A stretch of DNA of 43,043 nucleotides, taken from Tepidicella baoligensis. GTDB lineage: Bacteria > Pseudomonadota > Gammaproteobacteria > Burkholderiales > Burkholderiaceae_C. The stretch covers positions 1 through 43,043 of the forward strand of contig NZ_JACCDB010000015.1 in assembly GCF_013432195.1 (NCBI RefSeq). Reading direction: 5' to 3'. The first letter of the stretch is position 1. Every line of letters starts with the position of its first letter. This document shows positions 1 to 9,615 of the stretch, piece by piece. Under the pieces are notes generated by a model, which did no database searches, was not told the origin of the DNA, and saw only the letters and a list, made by a program, of their open reading frames with translations. Both the position numbers and the translations under genes were made by a program.

Positions 1-14
1 CATGCTGGGCGCAC

Positions 15-50
15 AAAAAAAAGCACCTAGGCATTCCTGCGCTAAGTGCT
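15..50 (-). terminator. Rho-independent terminator of tRNA-Lys
   Basis: Read on the minus strand, the arm AGCACTTAG is followed by an 11-nt loop and CTAGGTGCT (9-bp stem with one G-U pair), then a run of eight T. It starts about 10 nt past the tRNA 3' end, so it very probably ends the tRNA-Lys transcript. Confidence 0.85.
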
Positions 51-59
51 TGATTTTAT

Positions 60-135
60 TGGTGGGTCGTGCAGGATTCGAACCTGCGACCAACGGATTA
101 AAAGTCCGCTGCTCTACCAACTGAGCTAACGACCC
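60..135 (-). tRNA. tRNA-Lys (anticodon UUU)
   Basis: This is a 76-nt cloverleaf on the minus strand. The acceptor arms GGGTCGT and ACGACCC pair fully, the discriminator base is A, and the CCA end is encoded. The D arm (GCTCAGTTGGTAGAGC), an anticodon loop with CTTTTAA and a T arm with GGTTCGAATCC are all visible. Anticodon TTT decodes AAA and AAG. The gene lies downstream of tcdA in the same direction, 42 nt after its stop, and is followed by a strong terminator. I saw no convincing separate promoter in the 42-nt gap. Confidence 0.97.
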
Positions 136-177
136 CACTTTTAACTTTTTGCAATCAACTTCGTTGCTTGTTGAGCC

Positions 178-1041
178 TCAGATTATAGCGTCCTTTTTGC
201 CCTTTTCTGGAGCAGCGAAAATTTTCTTCGACTTTTTCATACCGGCGGCTAAACGATCCAGCAACCAGCCGGCCGCACAAAAGCCAAAGGTCGCGGTCAC
301 CGACACGCTGGAGCCGTAACCATGACAGTTCAGGGCGCTGCCCGGTACGGCCCCCACCTCACACGCCCCCTCGGGCATGGTCACGGGCTCCCGGCTGAAC
401 ACACAGGGAATGCCAATGGTGCCTTCGCGGCAGGCACCGTGGACCTTGCGCAAACGGTAGCGCAGCTGGGCGAGCAAGGGGTCGTGCGTCACCACAGACA
501 GATCATCCAGCTCGGCCTTGTGCGCCAGGCGCTTGCCACCCGCGGCCCCTACGGTGATGAAAAGCCGACCTGTGCGCAAGGCCCAGGCGGCCATCGTCTC
601 TTTGGCAGCGCGCTGGTCACAGGCATCCACAACACCCTGTACCTCCCCGAAACCCATGGCCTGTTCCCACAAAACCTCCCAGTTGTCGGGCGTCACGAAA
701 TCGTCAATCGCCTGCACCCGGGCAGTTGGGTTGATCTGGGCAATGCGATCGCGCATGGCCAGCACCTTCGCCTGCCCGAACGTGTCGGTGAGCGCGTGAA
801 CCTGGCGGTTGGTGTTGGACTCGGCCACATGGTCCATGTCGATGAGCGTGAGCGCGCCCACACCGCTGCGCGTCAGGGCCTCGACCACCCAGGAGCCCAC
901 CCCACCGATACCGACCACCACCACGTGGGCATCGAAAATTCGTTGTGCTCCCGCGTCTCCATACAGGCGGCGCAGCCCAGCGAACCGGCGTTCAAAGCCT
1001 GCGGCCGGATCGCCTTCGGACCAGGAAACCAGGTCACTCAC
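178..1041 (-). CDS. tcdA: tRNA threonylcarbamoyladenosine dehydratase (TcdA/CsdL)
   Basis: A 287-aa E1-like (ThiF/MoeB/HesA) enzyme. The family uses ATP to cyclise t6A37 into ct6A37 in the anticodon loop of ANN-decoding tRNAs, in the cytoplasm. The nucleotide-binding motif VVVVGIGGVGSW is at about residues 40-51, followed by LIDMDHVAESNTNRQ, the acidic/Arg adenylation region of this family. VVDACDQRAAKE and a GTIGIPCVFSREP segment further on are also typical of TcdA rather than MoeB. The length matches the family. The start codon lies inside the 3' end of the YeeE/YedE gene (8-nt overlap), so the two are probably translationally coupled. A tRNA-Lys(UUU), itself a class of t6A substrate, lies just downstream. 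Confidence 0.92.
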   Translation of the reverse strand: MSDLVSWSEGDPAAGFERRFAGLRRLYGDAGAQRIFDAHVVVVGIGGVGSWVVEALTRSGVGALTLIDMDHVAESNTNRQVHALTDTFGQAKVLAMRDRIAQINPTARVQAIDDFVTPDNWEVLWEQAMGFGEVQGVVDACDQRAAKETMAAWALRTGRLFITVGAAGGKRLAHKAELDDLSVVTHDPLLAQLRYRLRKVHGACREGTIGIPCVFSREPVTMPEGACEVGAVPGSALNCHGYGSSVSVTATFGFCAAGWLLDRLAAGMKKSKKIFAAPEKGKKDAII

Positions 1042-2149
1042 GTTCGATCAGCCACATCTGGAAGCGAAAACCGGCCAAGGCCCCCAAAACGATCCCAAGC
1101 ACCGCGATGATGCTGGTGACGCTCAGGGTGGACAGACCCGACAGGCCCTGCCCCACCGTGCAGCCCATGGCGGTAACCCCTCCCACCCCCATGCAGATGG
1201 CGCCGACAATGTGCAATGCCGTGTCCTGGGTGTTGCGGAAACCTTCCCAACGGAACGTGCGCGAGGCCACCGCGTACACAAAGGCCCCCAGCACCACCCC
1301 GGCCACGCTCACCACCCCGAGGGTGAGCACCTTGGAGGCGTCGCTGAAGTAGATCAGCCAGTCCAGTGTGTAGGCCATGGGCGCCGTGAAGGTGAGCGAT
1401 TCCATGCGCCCGGTGTTGGTGGCCAGGTAAACCGATTCCAACGTCTCGGGGTGTTCTTCGACAAAAGCCAGATGCCCCGTGACCCACCACAGGGCGGCCA
1501 CGGTGGCGCCGATGCCCAGACCAGCCAGCCAATTGTCCATCGAAGCACGGAAATCCCGGTTCAGCACGGCCCACAACACCAGCCCCATGCCTACAACACC
1601 CCCCACGAGCAGCCCCCCTTGTGGCGCACTCCAGCCCATGGCAGCAGACAGCCACAACGGCAAAGCGCTGCTGCCCTCCATCTCAAAGGCCACGCGGTCC
1701 ACGGTCTGCACGCGCAACACGGCGGTGATGCCACGCAGCGTGGCAAAGGCGGCGATACCCATCACGAAAAACACCACGAGGGATTTCAGGTTGCCGCCCC
1801 CAATGCGCACCAGCGTCTTGCTGCCGCAGCCCGAAGCGAGCACCATGCCGAAACCGAACAGGGCTCCTCCCACGAGCGCCGACAGCCAGATCACGCGGGG
1901 GCCGGTGTAGATGGTCTGCATCGGATCGATCCAGCCCAGCCACGCCATGGCATAAAAGGAGATCATGGCCACACCAACGGCCATGCCCCACATGCGCATG
2001 CGCGTCCAGTCGCCCATGTTCACAATGTCACTGATCGCACCCATGGTGCAGAAGTGCGTGCGTTGCGCCACCGCCCCGAACACGAATGAGACGGCCAGCG
2101 CGGCCCACAGCACCTGAACGTACAGGCTTTGGATGTCGGCGATTTCCAT
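1034..2149 (-). CDS. YeeE/YedE-family membrane transporter (sulfur compound import, TsuA-like)
   Basis: A 371-aa polytopic inner-membrane protein with two YeeE/YedE repeats. Family hallmarks are the Gly/Cys motifs FGMVLASGCGSKTLVRIGGG (first repeat) and GVTAMGCTVGQGLSG (second repeat), plus the N-terminal AQRTHFCTMGAISDIVNMGD signature. Characterised relatives (TsuA) import thiosulfate through a cysteine-lined path. The substrate here is inferred only from the family, and no TusA-like partner gene is adjacent. I chose ATG 2149 (MEIADIQSL) because the 12 extra upstream residues look unlike the family. A TACAAT -10-like hexamer ends only 7 nt before this ATG, so the transcript could be nearly leaderless. 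The 3' end overlaps tcdA by 8 nt. Confidence 0.85.
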   Translation of the reverse strand: MEIADIQSLYVQVLWAALAVSFVFGAVAQRTHFCTMGAISDIVNMGDWTRMRMWGMAVGVAMISFYAMAWLGWIDPMQTIYTGPRVIWLSALVGGALFGFGMVLASGCGSKTLVRIGGGNLKSLVVFFVMGIAAFATLRGITAVLRVQTVDRVAFEMEGSSALPLWLSAAMGWSAPQGGLLVGGVVGMGLVLWAVLNRDFRASMDNWLAGLGIGATVAALWWVTGHLAFVEEHPETLESVYLATNTGRMESLTFTAPMAYTLDWLIYFSDASKVLTLGVVSVAGVVLGAFVYAVASRTFRWEGFRNTQDTALHIVGAICMGVGGVTAMGCTVGQGLSGLSTLSVTSIIAVLGIVLGALAGFRFQMWLIERE

Positions 2150-2223
2150 GGCGCGGATTGTAGTGGGCGGCGCGCCATCTGGCACCGACCCGCAGGAAGC
2201 CCGGGGTCAGGCAGGGGGGGTGG

Positions 2224-3042
2224 TCAGCGCATGCGCGCGAGCCGGTCGCGGGCAGTGGCACCGGCTTCGGTTTCAGGGTGCAATCGCACCAGCTCCTGCA
2301 GAACGGCGCGGGCCGCCCGCGCATCCTTCAGTTCCAGATGGCAGTTGGCGATCGCCAGCATGGCCTCCGGCGCCCGGGGATGCTGAGGGGCCTTGGACAA
2401 CAGGCGCTGGTAGCTCTCGATCGCGGCTTTGTAGCTGCGGGCCGCGTAGTGCGCATTCCCCTGCCAGTACAAAGCCGTTGGTACATAGCCGCTGTTGGGG
2501 AAACGGGCCACCAAAGCCTCGTAAAGCTGGGCTGCACGGGCGAAATCGGATGCCCGCAGGGCATTCATGGCGGCCTCGAACGCCTGTGTCTCTTCCGGGC
2601 GGGCAGGGAACTCCACGCCATCGACCGTTACCCGCACCGGCTCCAAGGGGCGCAGACGCTCGTCGATGGCCGCCAGCACGTCGCGCTGCTGACGCTGCAG
2701 TTCGGCCAGATCCCGTGCCAAACGCTCGTTTTGCCCACGAACCTCGGCCAGTTCGCGACGCAGGGTCTCCAGCTGGTTGATGAGGTCCAGCATCCCGCGG
2801 CGGGCAGGCGTGAGTTCGTTGTCCACCAGCTCTTTCAGCTCCCGTGCCAGGCGCTCGTTGGCCTGCTCAGCGGCTTGACGGTTCGCCTCGACACGGCCAC
2901 GCAGATCAATGATGGCGCGCCGGGCTTCATCGTCCCCACCGAAAAGCTGGGCCTGGGCTGGCATTGCCCACAACGATGCCACCACCACAGCCATGCCCAC
3001 GAGCAGGGACGGCCCCAACAAAGAATGAAAACGCTGATTCAT
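2224..3042 (-). CDS. cpoB: Cell division coordinator CpoB / YbgF (Tol-Pal system)
   Basis: A 272-aa periplasmic protein. It has a signal peptide (hydrophobic stretch ending AMPAQA near residue 31), an N-terminal coiled coil at about residues 40-125 (heptad-like ARELKEL, LINQLETLRRELAEV, NERLARDLAELQ), then C-terminal TPR repeats at about 150-265 (FEAAMNALRASDFARAAQLYEAL, NAHYAARSYKAAIESYQRLL). This is the CpoB layout: the coiled coil trimerises and binds TolA, and the TPRs link Tol action to peptidoglycan synthesis. It is the last gene of tolB-pal-cpoB, with its start overlapping the pal stop by 1 nt. Confidence 0.92.
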   Translation of the reverse strand: MNQRFHSLLGPSLLVGMAVVVASLWAMPAQAQLFGGDDEARRAIIDLRGRVEANRQAAEQANERLARELKELVDNELTPARRGMLDLINQLETLRRELAEVRGQNERLARDLAELQRQQRDVLAAIDERLRPLEPVRVTVDGVEFPARPEETQAFEAAMNALRASDFARAAQLYEALVARFPNSGYVPTALYWQGNAHYAARSYKAAIESYQRLLSKAPQHPRAPEAMLAIANCHLELKDARAARAVLQELVRLHPETEAGATARDRLARMR

Positions 3043-3668
3043 CAGCGATAGCTTAACTCAACACGGCGGTTCTGCCGGTGGGCTTCTTCGTCGGAGCCTG
3101 GATTGGCTGGCTTCTCCTTGCCAAAGCTGACCGACTCCATCTGCTGCTCCGACACCCCCAGCAAGGCCAGCGAGCGGCGCACGGCATCGGCCCGCTTCTG
3201 ACCGAGCGCCAGGTTGTATTCACGCCCCCCGCGCTCGTCGGTGTGACCTTCCAGCACGACACGGCGCTGGCGGTCGGCGTTTAGGAACCGGGCGTGCCCT
3301 TCGAGCACCGGCATGAATTCGGGTTTGACCGTGTAGTCGTCGAAATCGAAGTAGATCAGGCGGGGAAGGTTGGCCGGCGCCTGCCCCACTTGCTCTACCC
3401 CGGCTTGCACGCCGGTGACCGAGCGCTGATCCACCGCCCCAGTGGTACCCGTGCCCTCGCTGGCCATACCGCCGCCCGGTTGGACAGGCACCCCGGTGCG
3501 ATCGGAAACGGGCACATCCTCGTCCAGCTTCACGCTGGAGCCACAACCGACCAAGGCCACGGCGGCCACCAACACGGCAGCCGCCTGCCGCCACCGGGTA
3601 GCGCCGGTGAGCCAGGTTCCGCGCGGGGACTGGGAAGTATCCAGAGTGGAGGAAGTTGCGTGCTTCAT
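3042..3668 (-). CDS. pal: Peptidoglycan-associated lipoprotein Pal
   Basis: A 208-aa outer-membrane lipoprotein. Lipobox LVGC places the acylated cysteine at residue 42. The C-terminal OmpA-like domain (about 105-205) contains IYFDFDDYTV, LEGHTDERGGREYNLALGQ and RADAVRRSL, which bind meso-diaminopimelate in peptidoglycan. Pal tethers the outer membrane to the cell wall and exchanges TolB for peptidoglycan during division. About 29 residues precede the hydrophobic signal core, long for a lipoprotein, but I see no better internal start codon. It sits between tolB and cpoB. Confidence 0.95.
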   Translation of the reverse strand: MKHATSSTLDTSQSPRGTWLTGATRWRQAAAVLVAAVALVGCGSSVKLDEDVPVSDRTGVPVQPGGGMASEGTGTTGAVDQRSVTGVQAGVEQVGQAPANLPRLIYFDFDDYTVKPEFMPVLEGHARFLNADRQRRVVLEGHTDERGGREYNLALGQKRADAVRRSLALLGVSEQQMESVSFGKEKPANPGSDEEAHRQNRRVELSYR

Positions 3669-3734
3669 GGTGTGCCTGATGAGTGAATGAAGGTGAAGGG
3701 GAGTGAGGAGAATCGGTACGATGGGCCAGGCGCC

Positions 3735-5039
3735 TCAACGCAGGAAGGGCCCCCAGTCGGGCTCGCGAACGCTGCCCGGCACGCTGGACAGCCGCGTCTT
3801 GATGCGGCCATCCAGTGTGGTCGTCATCAGCGACTCGCGCCCCTGTACTTTGGTGGCATACATGATGAGACGGCTGTTGGGAGCGAAGCTGGGGCTTTCG
3901 TCGGCCGTGGTGTCGGTCAAGGTGCTCAGGCTGCCGGTGGCCAGCTCCATGACGCGCAGCTTGAAGGCGCCTGACATCCGCGACACAAACGCCATCCAGC
4001 GCCCGTCGGGACTGATGGCGGGCGAAATGTTGTAGTTGCCCTCGAAGGTGATCCGCGTGACTTCGCCTCCCGTGGGCGTCATGCGGTAAATCTGCGGCGA
4101 GCCGCCGCGGTCACTGACGAAATACACCTGGCGGCCGTCAGGGGTGAACACGGGTTCGGTGTCGATGCCACTGGTCTGGGTGATGCGCTGAGGCTGGCCG
4201 CCGTTGGCGTCGATGGCGTAGATCTGTGACGAGCCCCCAAGCGTGAGCGTGGCCAGCAGCTGGCGGCCATCGGGCGACCAGGCCGGCGCGCTGTTCGACC
4301 CGCGAAAGCTCGCCAGCAGGCGGCGGCGGCCCGTGGCCACCTCGTGGGTGTAGATGACGGGCTTGCGCGACTCGAACGACACATAGGCCAATTGCTGGCC
4401 ATTGGGCGACCAGGCCGGCGAAATGATCGGCTCCTGGCTCACCAAGGCCGCCTGGGCGTTCTCGCCATCGGCGTCCGCCACCCAGAGGTTGTGCCGCTCC
4501 GCATGCTTGGAGACGTAGGCAATCCGGGTAGAGAACACCCCTGGATGCCCGATCAGCTTCTCATAGACGTAATCCGCGACCCGATGCGCTGCCAACCGCA
4601 GATCGGCGGCGGACACGGGAAAACTCATCCCGCCCAGATCTTGCGCGCGCACCACGTCCCACAGACGGAAGCGGACATCGAACCGTCCGTCGGCCAGTTG
4701 GGTGACGCTGCCGGTGATCAGCGCATCGGCGCTGCGCTCACGCCATGGAGCCAGATCGGGGCGCGCCATCTCGTCGATGACGGCGTTGCCCCCAGGCACG
4801 GCGCGCAACTGCCCGCTGCGTTCCAGGTCGGCACGGACGATGGCCGGCACATCCTGCACAACACCGGGCGAGACACGGAACGGCGCGATCGCGAAAGGAA
4901 TCTGCTGCATCCCGATGCCGGACACCTCGACGCGAAATTGCGCCAGCGCCTGCAAGGGCCAGCCCAAGCCCGCCACCATGGCGCCGCAACCGGCGAGTGC
5001 GGAAAACCTGCGACGATCGATGGGTGTGGAATAAGACAT
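3735..5039 (-). CDS. tolB: Tol-Pal system beta-propeller protein TolB
   Basis: A 434-aa periplasmic protein. The N-terminal domain (about 35-170, FRVEVSGIGMQQIPFAIAPF) is followed by a six-bladed propeller of repeated SPDGRQL/SPNGQQLAYVS units (about 190-430), the standard TolB layout and length. It is the Pal-binding component of the Tol-Pal machine. The signal region DRRRFSALAG followed by a hydrophobic stretch ending LQALAQ resembles a twin-arginine signal, unusual for a protein normally thought to use Sec. ATG 5039 (MSYSTP) is chosen, but ATG 5057 in the same frame is possible since neither has a clear Shine-Dalgarno. tolQ, tolR and tolA are not upstream; msbA is, divergently. Confidence 0.95.
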   Translation of the reverse strand: MSYSTPIDRRRFSALAGCGAMVAGLGWPLQALAQFRVEVSGIGMQQIPFAIAPFRVSPGVVQDVPAIVRADLERSGQLRAVPGGNAVIDEMARPDLAPWRERSADALITGSVTQLADGRFDVRFRLWDVVRAQDLGGMSFPVSAADLRLAAHRVADYVYEKLIGHPGVFSTRIAYVSKHAERHNLWVADADGENAQAALVSQEPIISPAWSPNGQQLAYVSFESRKPVIYTHEVATGRRRLLASFRGSNSAPAWSPDGRQLLATLTLGGSSQIYAIDANGGQPQRITQTSGIDTEPVFTPDGRQVYFVSDRGGSPQIYRMTPTGGEVTRITFEGNYNISPAISPDGRWMAFVSRMSGAFKLRVMELATGSLSTLTDTTADESPSFAPNSRLIMYATKVQGRESLMTTTLDGRIKTRLSSVPGSVREPDWGPFLR

Positions 5040-5096
5040 GGGCAATGGCTGGAACATGAATCGGTCATCGAACGGCCCGGCACCAATGCTGGGCAG

Positions 5097-5110
5097 TTAT
5101 CGTCCGATAA
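5097..5110. promoter_or_regulatory. Palindrome TTATCG-TC-CGATAA between tolB and msbA
   Basis: A perfect 6-2-6 inverted repeat lies in the 168-bp divergent region, 58 bp from the tolB start and 97 bp from the msbA start. It could be an operator or part of overlapping promoters: GATAAT at 5106-5111 resembles a plus-strand -10. The 12-mer GATAATACCGGA (5106-5117) recurs at 32224-32235 upstream of the Zur-like gene. Its function is not known. Confidence 0.35.
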
Positions 5111-5207
5111 TACCGGACACGCTTTCATGCCACAGGGGCAGGTTTCCGCAAAAAAGTTCCTGTGTTTCTTGTAACCACTTTTTTCTTCCGCACGCGGATC
5201 GCGTACC

Positions 5208-6980
5208 TTGACTGAATCCGAACCCACCGCAGGGGCTCTCCTGGCGGGCCAGTCCCTCTCACAACGGCTGCGCCGCCTATGGCCCTATTTCCGTGGCACG
5301 AAGGGCGGTATTGGCCTGGCTTTCCTGGGCGCGCTGGCGGCTGCCCTGACCGAGCCCGCCATTCCGGCCTTGCTCAAGGCCCTGCTGGACGACGGTTTCG
5401 TGGCCGACACTTTTCCGCTCTGGCTGGTGCCCACCGCCCTGATGGGGCTGTTCCTGATCCGCGGTGTGGCCACGTTCGTGGCCAAGTACGCGCTCAACTA
5501 CACCGCCGCCGGTGGCATGGTTGCCCTGCGCCGGGCCATGTTTGCCCGGCTCAACGATGCCCACATGGACCTGTTCACCGCTCAGAGTGCCAGCAAGCTG
5601 TCCAACACCCTGGTCTATGAGGTCCAGACCGGCACCTCCATGCTGGTCAACAGCCTGCTCACGCTGGTGCGCGACGTCCTCACCATCGTCGCCCTGTTGG
5701 GCTACCTGATCTACCTGAACTGGCAGCTCACGATCATTGTGCTGGCGCTGTTTCCGCCCTTGGCATGGGTGATCCGGCAGTTGTCGCGCCGGTTGCACCG
5801 CATCACGCGCGCCAGCCAACAGGCGACCGATGAACTTGCCTACGTGGTCGAAGAAAACGTGCTGGCGCACCGGATGGTACGCCTGCACGGCGCCCAATCG
5901 CAACAGGGGCTGCGCTTCGAGGGCCTGAGCCAGATGCTGCGCCGGCTCTCACTCAAGTCCACCATCGCTGGTGCCGCCATGGCGCCCCTGAGCCAATTGA
6001 TCGCTGCAGGGGCACTGTCGGCCGTGATCAGTGTGGCGTTGTGGCAAAGCAGCACCAGCGGGGTCACCGTGGGTGGGTTCGTCGGCTTCGTCACCGCCAT
6101 GCTGATGCTCATCGCCCCGCTGCGACAGTTGGCCGATCTGGCGAGCCCCATCACCCGGGGACTCGCAGCCCTGGAAAGGGCACTCGAGCTGATCGAGCAT
6201 ACCCCGCTACAGACCGGCGGCTCGCATCAGGCCCAGGCCCAAGGCCACCTGTTATGGCAAGACGTGTGGGTGCGCTATCCCGGGCAGGAACGCCCCGCTC
6301 TGCGCGGGGTGACGCTGGAGATCACCCCCGGCGAGGTGGTGGCGCTGGTCGGCCCCTCGGGATCCGGGAAAACCACACTCGCCAACCTGTTGCCGCGCTT
6401 CGTGGAGGTCAGCGCAGGCACGGTGCGGCTGGATGGCATTCCCCTGCCAGACTGGGACTTGAGCTGCCTGCGTCGCCAGTTCGCCATGGTGAGCCAGGAC
6501 GTGGTGATGTTCAACGACACCTTGGCGGCCAATGTGGCACTCGGCGCCGAGCGGGACGAGCTCCGCATTCTCGAGGCCCTGCGTTCGGCCAACCTGGGCG
6601 AGCTGGTGGACAGCCTGCCCGAAGGCATTCACACGACGGTCGGGCACAACGCTGCCCAACTCTCGGGGGGGCAGCGGCAGCGCCTGGCGATTGCCCGCGC
6701 CATCTACAAGAACGCCCCGATCCTCATTCTCGACGAGGCCACCTCCGCGCTGGACAACGAATCGGAGCGGCTGGTACAAGAAGCCCTGAGCCGGCTGATG
6801 CGCGGCCGCACCACCCTGGTGATCGCGCACCGGCTCAGCACCATCGAACACGCCGACCGGGTGGTGGTGCTGGTGCAGGGGCAGATCGCCGAGCAGGGCA
6901 CGCACGCCGAACTGCTGGCGGCGGGCGGGGTGTATGCCCGTCTGCATGCCCAGAGCCAGGGCGGCGTGCTGGCCGAGTGA
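5208..6980 (+). CDS. msbA: Lipid A ABC exporter MsbA (fused permease/ATPase)
   Basis: A 590-aa half-transporter. Six predicted TM helices span about residues 30-325, then a nucleotide-binding domain with Walker A GPSGSGKTT (about 382-390), Q-loop region MVSQDVVMFNDTLAANV, signature LSGGQRQR (about 485) and Walker B ILILDEATSALD (about 505-516). Length, order and the VMFNDTL element match MsbA, the homodimeric flippase that moves core-lipid A across the inner membrane. The start used is TTG 5208 (MTESEPTAG), since no ATG or GTG fits upstream; a clear Shine-Dalgarno is lacking. The stop abuts the convergent rng stop with no gap. Confidence 0.9.
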   Translation: MTESEPTAGALLAGQSLSQRLRRLWPYFRGTKGGIGLAFLGALAAALTEPAIPALLKALLDDGFVADTFPLWLVPTALMGLFLIRGVATFVAKYALNYTAAGGMVALRRAMFARLNDAHMDLFTAQSASKLSNTLVYEVQTGTSMLVNSLLTLVRDVLTIVALLGYLIYLNWQLTIIVLALFPPLAWVIRQLSRRLHRITRASQQATDELAYVVEENVLAHRMVRLHGAQSQQGLRFEGLSQMLRRLSLKSTIAGAAMAPLSQLIAAGALSAVISVALWQSSTSGVTVGGFVGFVTAMLMLIAPLRQLADLASPITRGLAALERALELIEHTPLQTGGSHQAQAQGHLLWQDVWVRYPGQERPALRGVTLEITPGEVVALVGPSGSGKTTLANLLPRFVEVSAGTVRLDGIPLPDWDLSCLRRQFAMVSQDVVMFNDTLAANVALGAERDELRILEALRSANLGELVDSLPEGIHTTVGHNAAQLSGGQRQRLAIARAIYKNAPILILDEATSALDNESERLVQEALSRLMRGRTTLVIAHRLSTIEHADRVVVLVQGQIAEQGTHAELLAAGGVYARLHAQSQGGVLAE

Positions 6981-8513
<1,533 letters not shown>

Positions 8514-8520
8514 GACGCGA

Positions 8521-9141
8521 TTACAGCAGACGCAGACCGGCGGCGCGCAACACCTGCGCCGTCTCGTAAGCCGGCAGGCCCATGATGCCGGTGTAGCTGC
8601 CGCTGATGCGCTTGACGAAGAGCCCGGCCAGCCCCTGGATGCCATAAGCACCTGCCTTGCCCATGGGCTCGCCGCTGTCCACATAGCGGCGGATGTCGGC
8701 CTCGGACCATGCCCCGAACTCCACCTGAGAGCGGCTGAGCGCCTGCCAGACCTGCCCCCGGTGCGCCACCGCCACCGCCGTCAGCACCTGATGCCGACGA
8801 CCGGCCAGGGCCCGCAACATGCGCCGCGCATCGGCCTTGGACGTGGGCTTGCCCAGGATGTCACGGCCCAGCGCCACGGTGGTGTCGGCACACAGCACCG
8901 GGCCATCGGGCAAACCACGGCGTTCCAGACGGGCAACGGCGGCGTCGAGCTTGTGGCGCGTCACGCGCTGCACATAGCGCGCGGGGGGCTCATGGGGGCG
9001 AACGGCTTCCAGCGCCTCGGCATCCTCGTCGGCATCGGGCAGCAGCAACTCGGAGCGCACCCCCCACTGTGCCAGCAGGTCACGCCGGCGTGGGCTTTGG
9101 GAGGCCAGGTAGACCCAGGGGGCAGCGTGCGGTTCAGCCAT
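8521..9141 (-). CDS. maf: Maf family nucleotide pyrophosphatase
   Basis: A 206-aa Maf/YhdE/YceF-type enzyme that hydrolyses nucleoside triphosphates (dTTP/UTP or modified nucleotides, depending on subgroup) to monophosphates as house-cleaning. [16 protein letters not shown] at about 13-28 is the N-terminal signature, and [16 protein letters not shown] and [15 protein letters not shown] are the other conserved blocks. The exact Maf subgroup is not resolved. It sits between rlmH (6 nt upstream) and rng (7 nt downstream), an arrangement common in Burkholderiales. Confidence 0.92.
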   Translation of the reverse strand: MAEPHAAPWVYLASQSPRRRDLLAQWGVRSELLLPDADEDAEALEAVRPHEPPARYVQRVTRHKLDAAVARLERRGLPDGPVLCADTTVALGRDILGKPTSKADARRMLRALAGRRHQVLTAVAVAHRGQVWQALSRSQVEFGAWSEADIRRYVDSGEPMGKAGAYGIQGLAGLFVKRISGSYTGIMGLPAYETAQVLRAAGLRLL

Positions 9142-9147
9142 GCGGCA

Positions 9148-9615
9148 TCATTCCCGGTGGTAGGGGTGGTTGGCGTTGACCGACCACGCCCGGTAGAGTT
9201 GTTCGATGAGGAGCACGCGCGCCAGGGCATGCGGCAGGGTCATGTCGGACAGGCGGATGCGCAGGTGCGCGGCGGCCTTGAAGGCCGGTTCCAGCCCATC
9301 GGGCCCACCGATGACGAGGGCCACGTCGTCACCGCCCATCTGCCATTCGCGCAGGTGCTTGGCCAGGGCCACGGTGGTGAGTGCGGTGCCGCGCTCGTCC
9401 AAGGCCACCACGCGCGCGCCTTTGGGGATGGCAGCCTCGATACGCCCCCGCTCCGCCGTTAGCAATGTGTCCAGCGTCTTGGAGCCGCGCGGTTCGGTCT
9501 TGACGGTCTTGACTTCCACCCGGCAGTCGGGCGGAAAGCGCTTGGCGTAATCGTCGTAGGCGGTCTGGGCCCAGTCGGGCATGCGCTGCCCAACCGCGAC
9601 GATCACGAGCTTCAT
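9148..9615 (-). CDS. rlmH: 23S rRNA (pseudouridine-1915 N3) methyltransferase RlmH
   Basis: A 155-aa SPOUT-class methyltransferase that adds m3 to pseudouridine 1915 in helix 69 of 23S rRNA on assembled 70S ribosomes. The C-terminal trefoil-knot motifs are present: [21 protein letters not shown] (SAM-binding loop) and [23 protein letters not shown], ending with the conserved NHPYHRE. The length matches the family. The start overlaps the rsfS stop by 4 nt. rsfS-rlmH is a widely conserved ribosome-related pair. Confidence 0.96.
   Translation of the reverse strand: MKLVIVAVGQRMPDWAQTAYDDYAKRFPPDCRVEVKTVKTEPRGSKTLDTLLTAERGRIEAAIPKGARVVALDERGTALTTVALAKHLREWQMGGDDVALVIGGPDGLEPAFKAAAHLRIRLSDMTLPHALARVLLIEQLYRAWSVNANHPYHRE

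Noticed and set aside
136-177. Separate tRNA-Lys promoter or tcdA terminator
   Set aside because: A small CAAC/GTTG hairpin is visible but there is no T run and no clear -35/-10 pair, so I do not list either.
809-2089. 426-codon plus-strand frame opposite the YeeE and tcdA genes
   Set aside because: It is antisense to two recognised genes, is rich in His/Gln/Pro/Arg as expected from GC-rich shadow frames, and has no recognisable domain.
2149-2223. Terminator after cpoB
   Set aside because: Only a weak GACCC/GGGTC stem with a large loop and no T run is present; not convincing.
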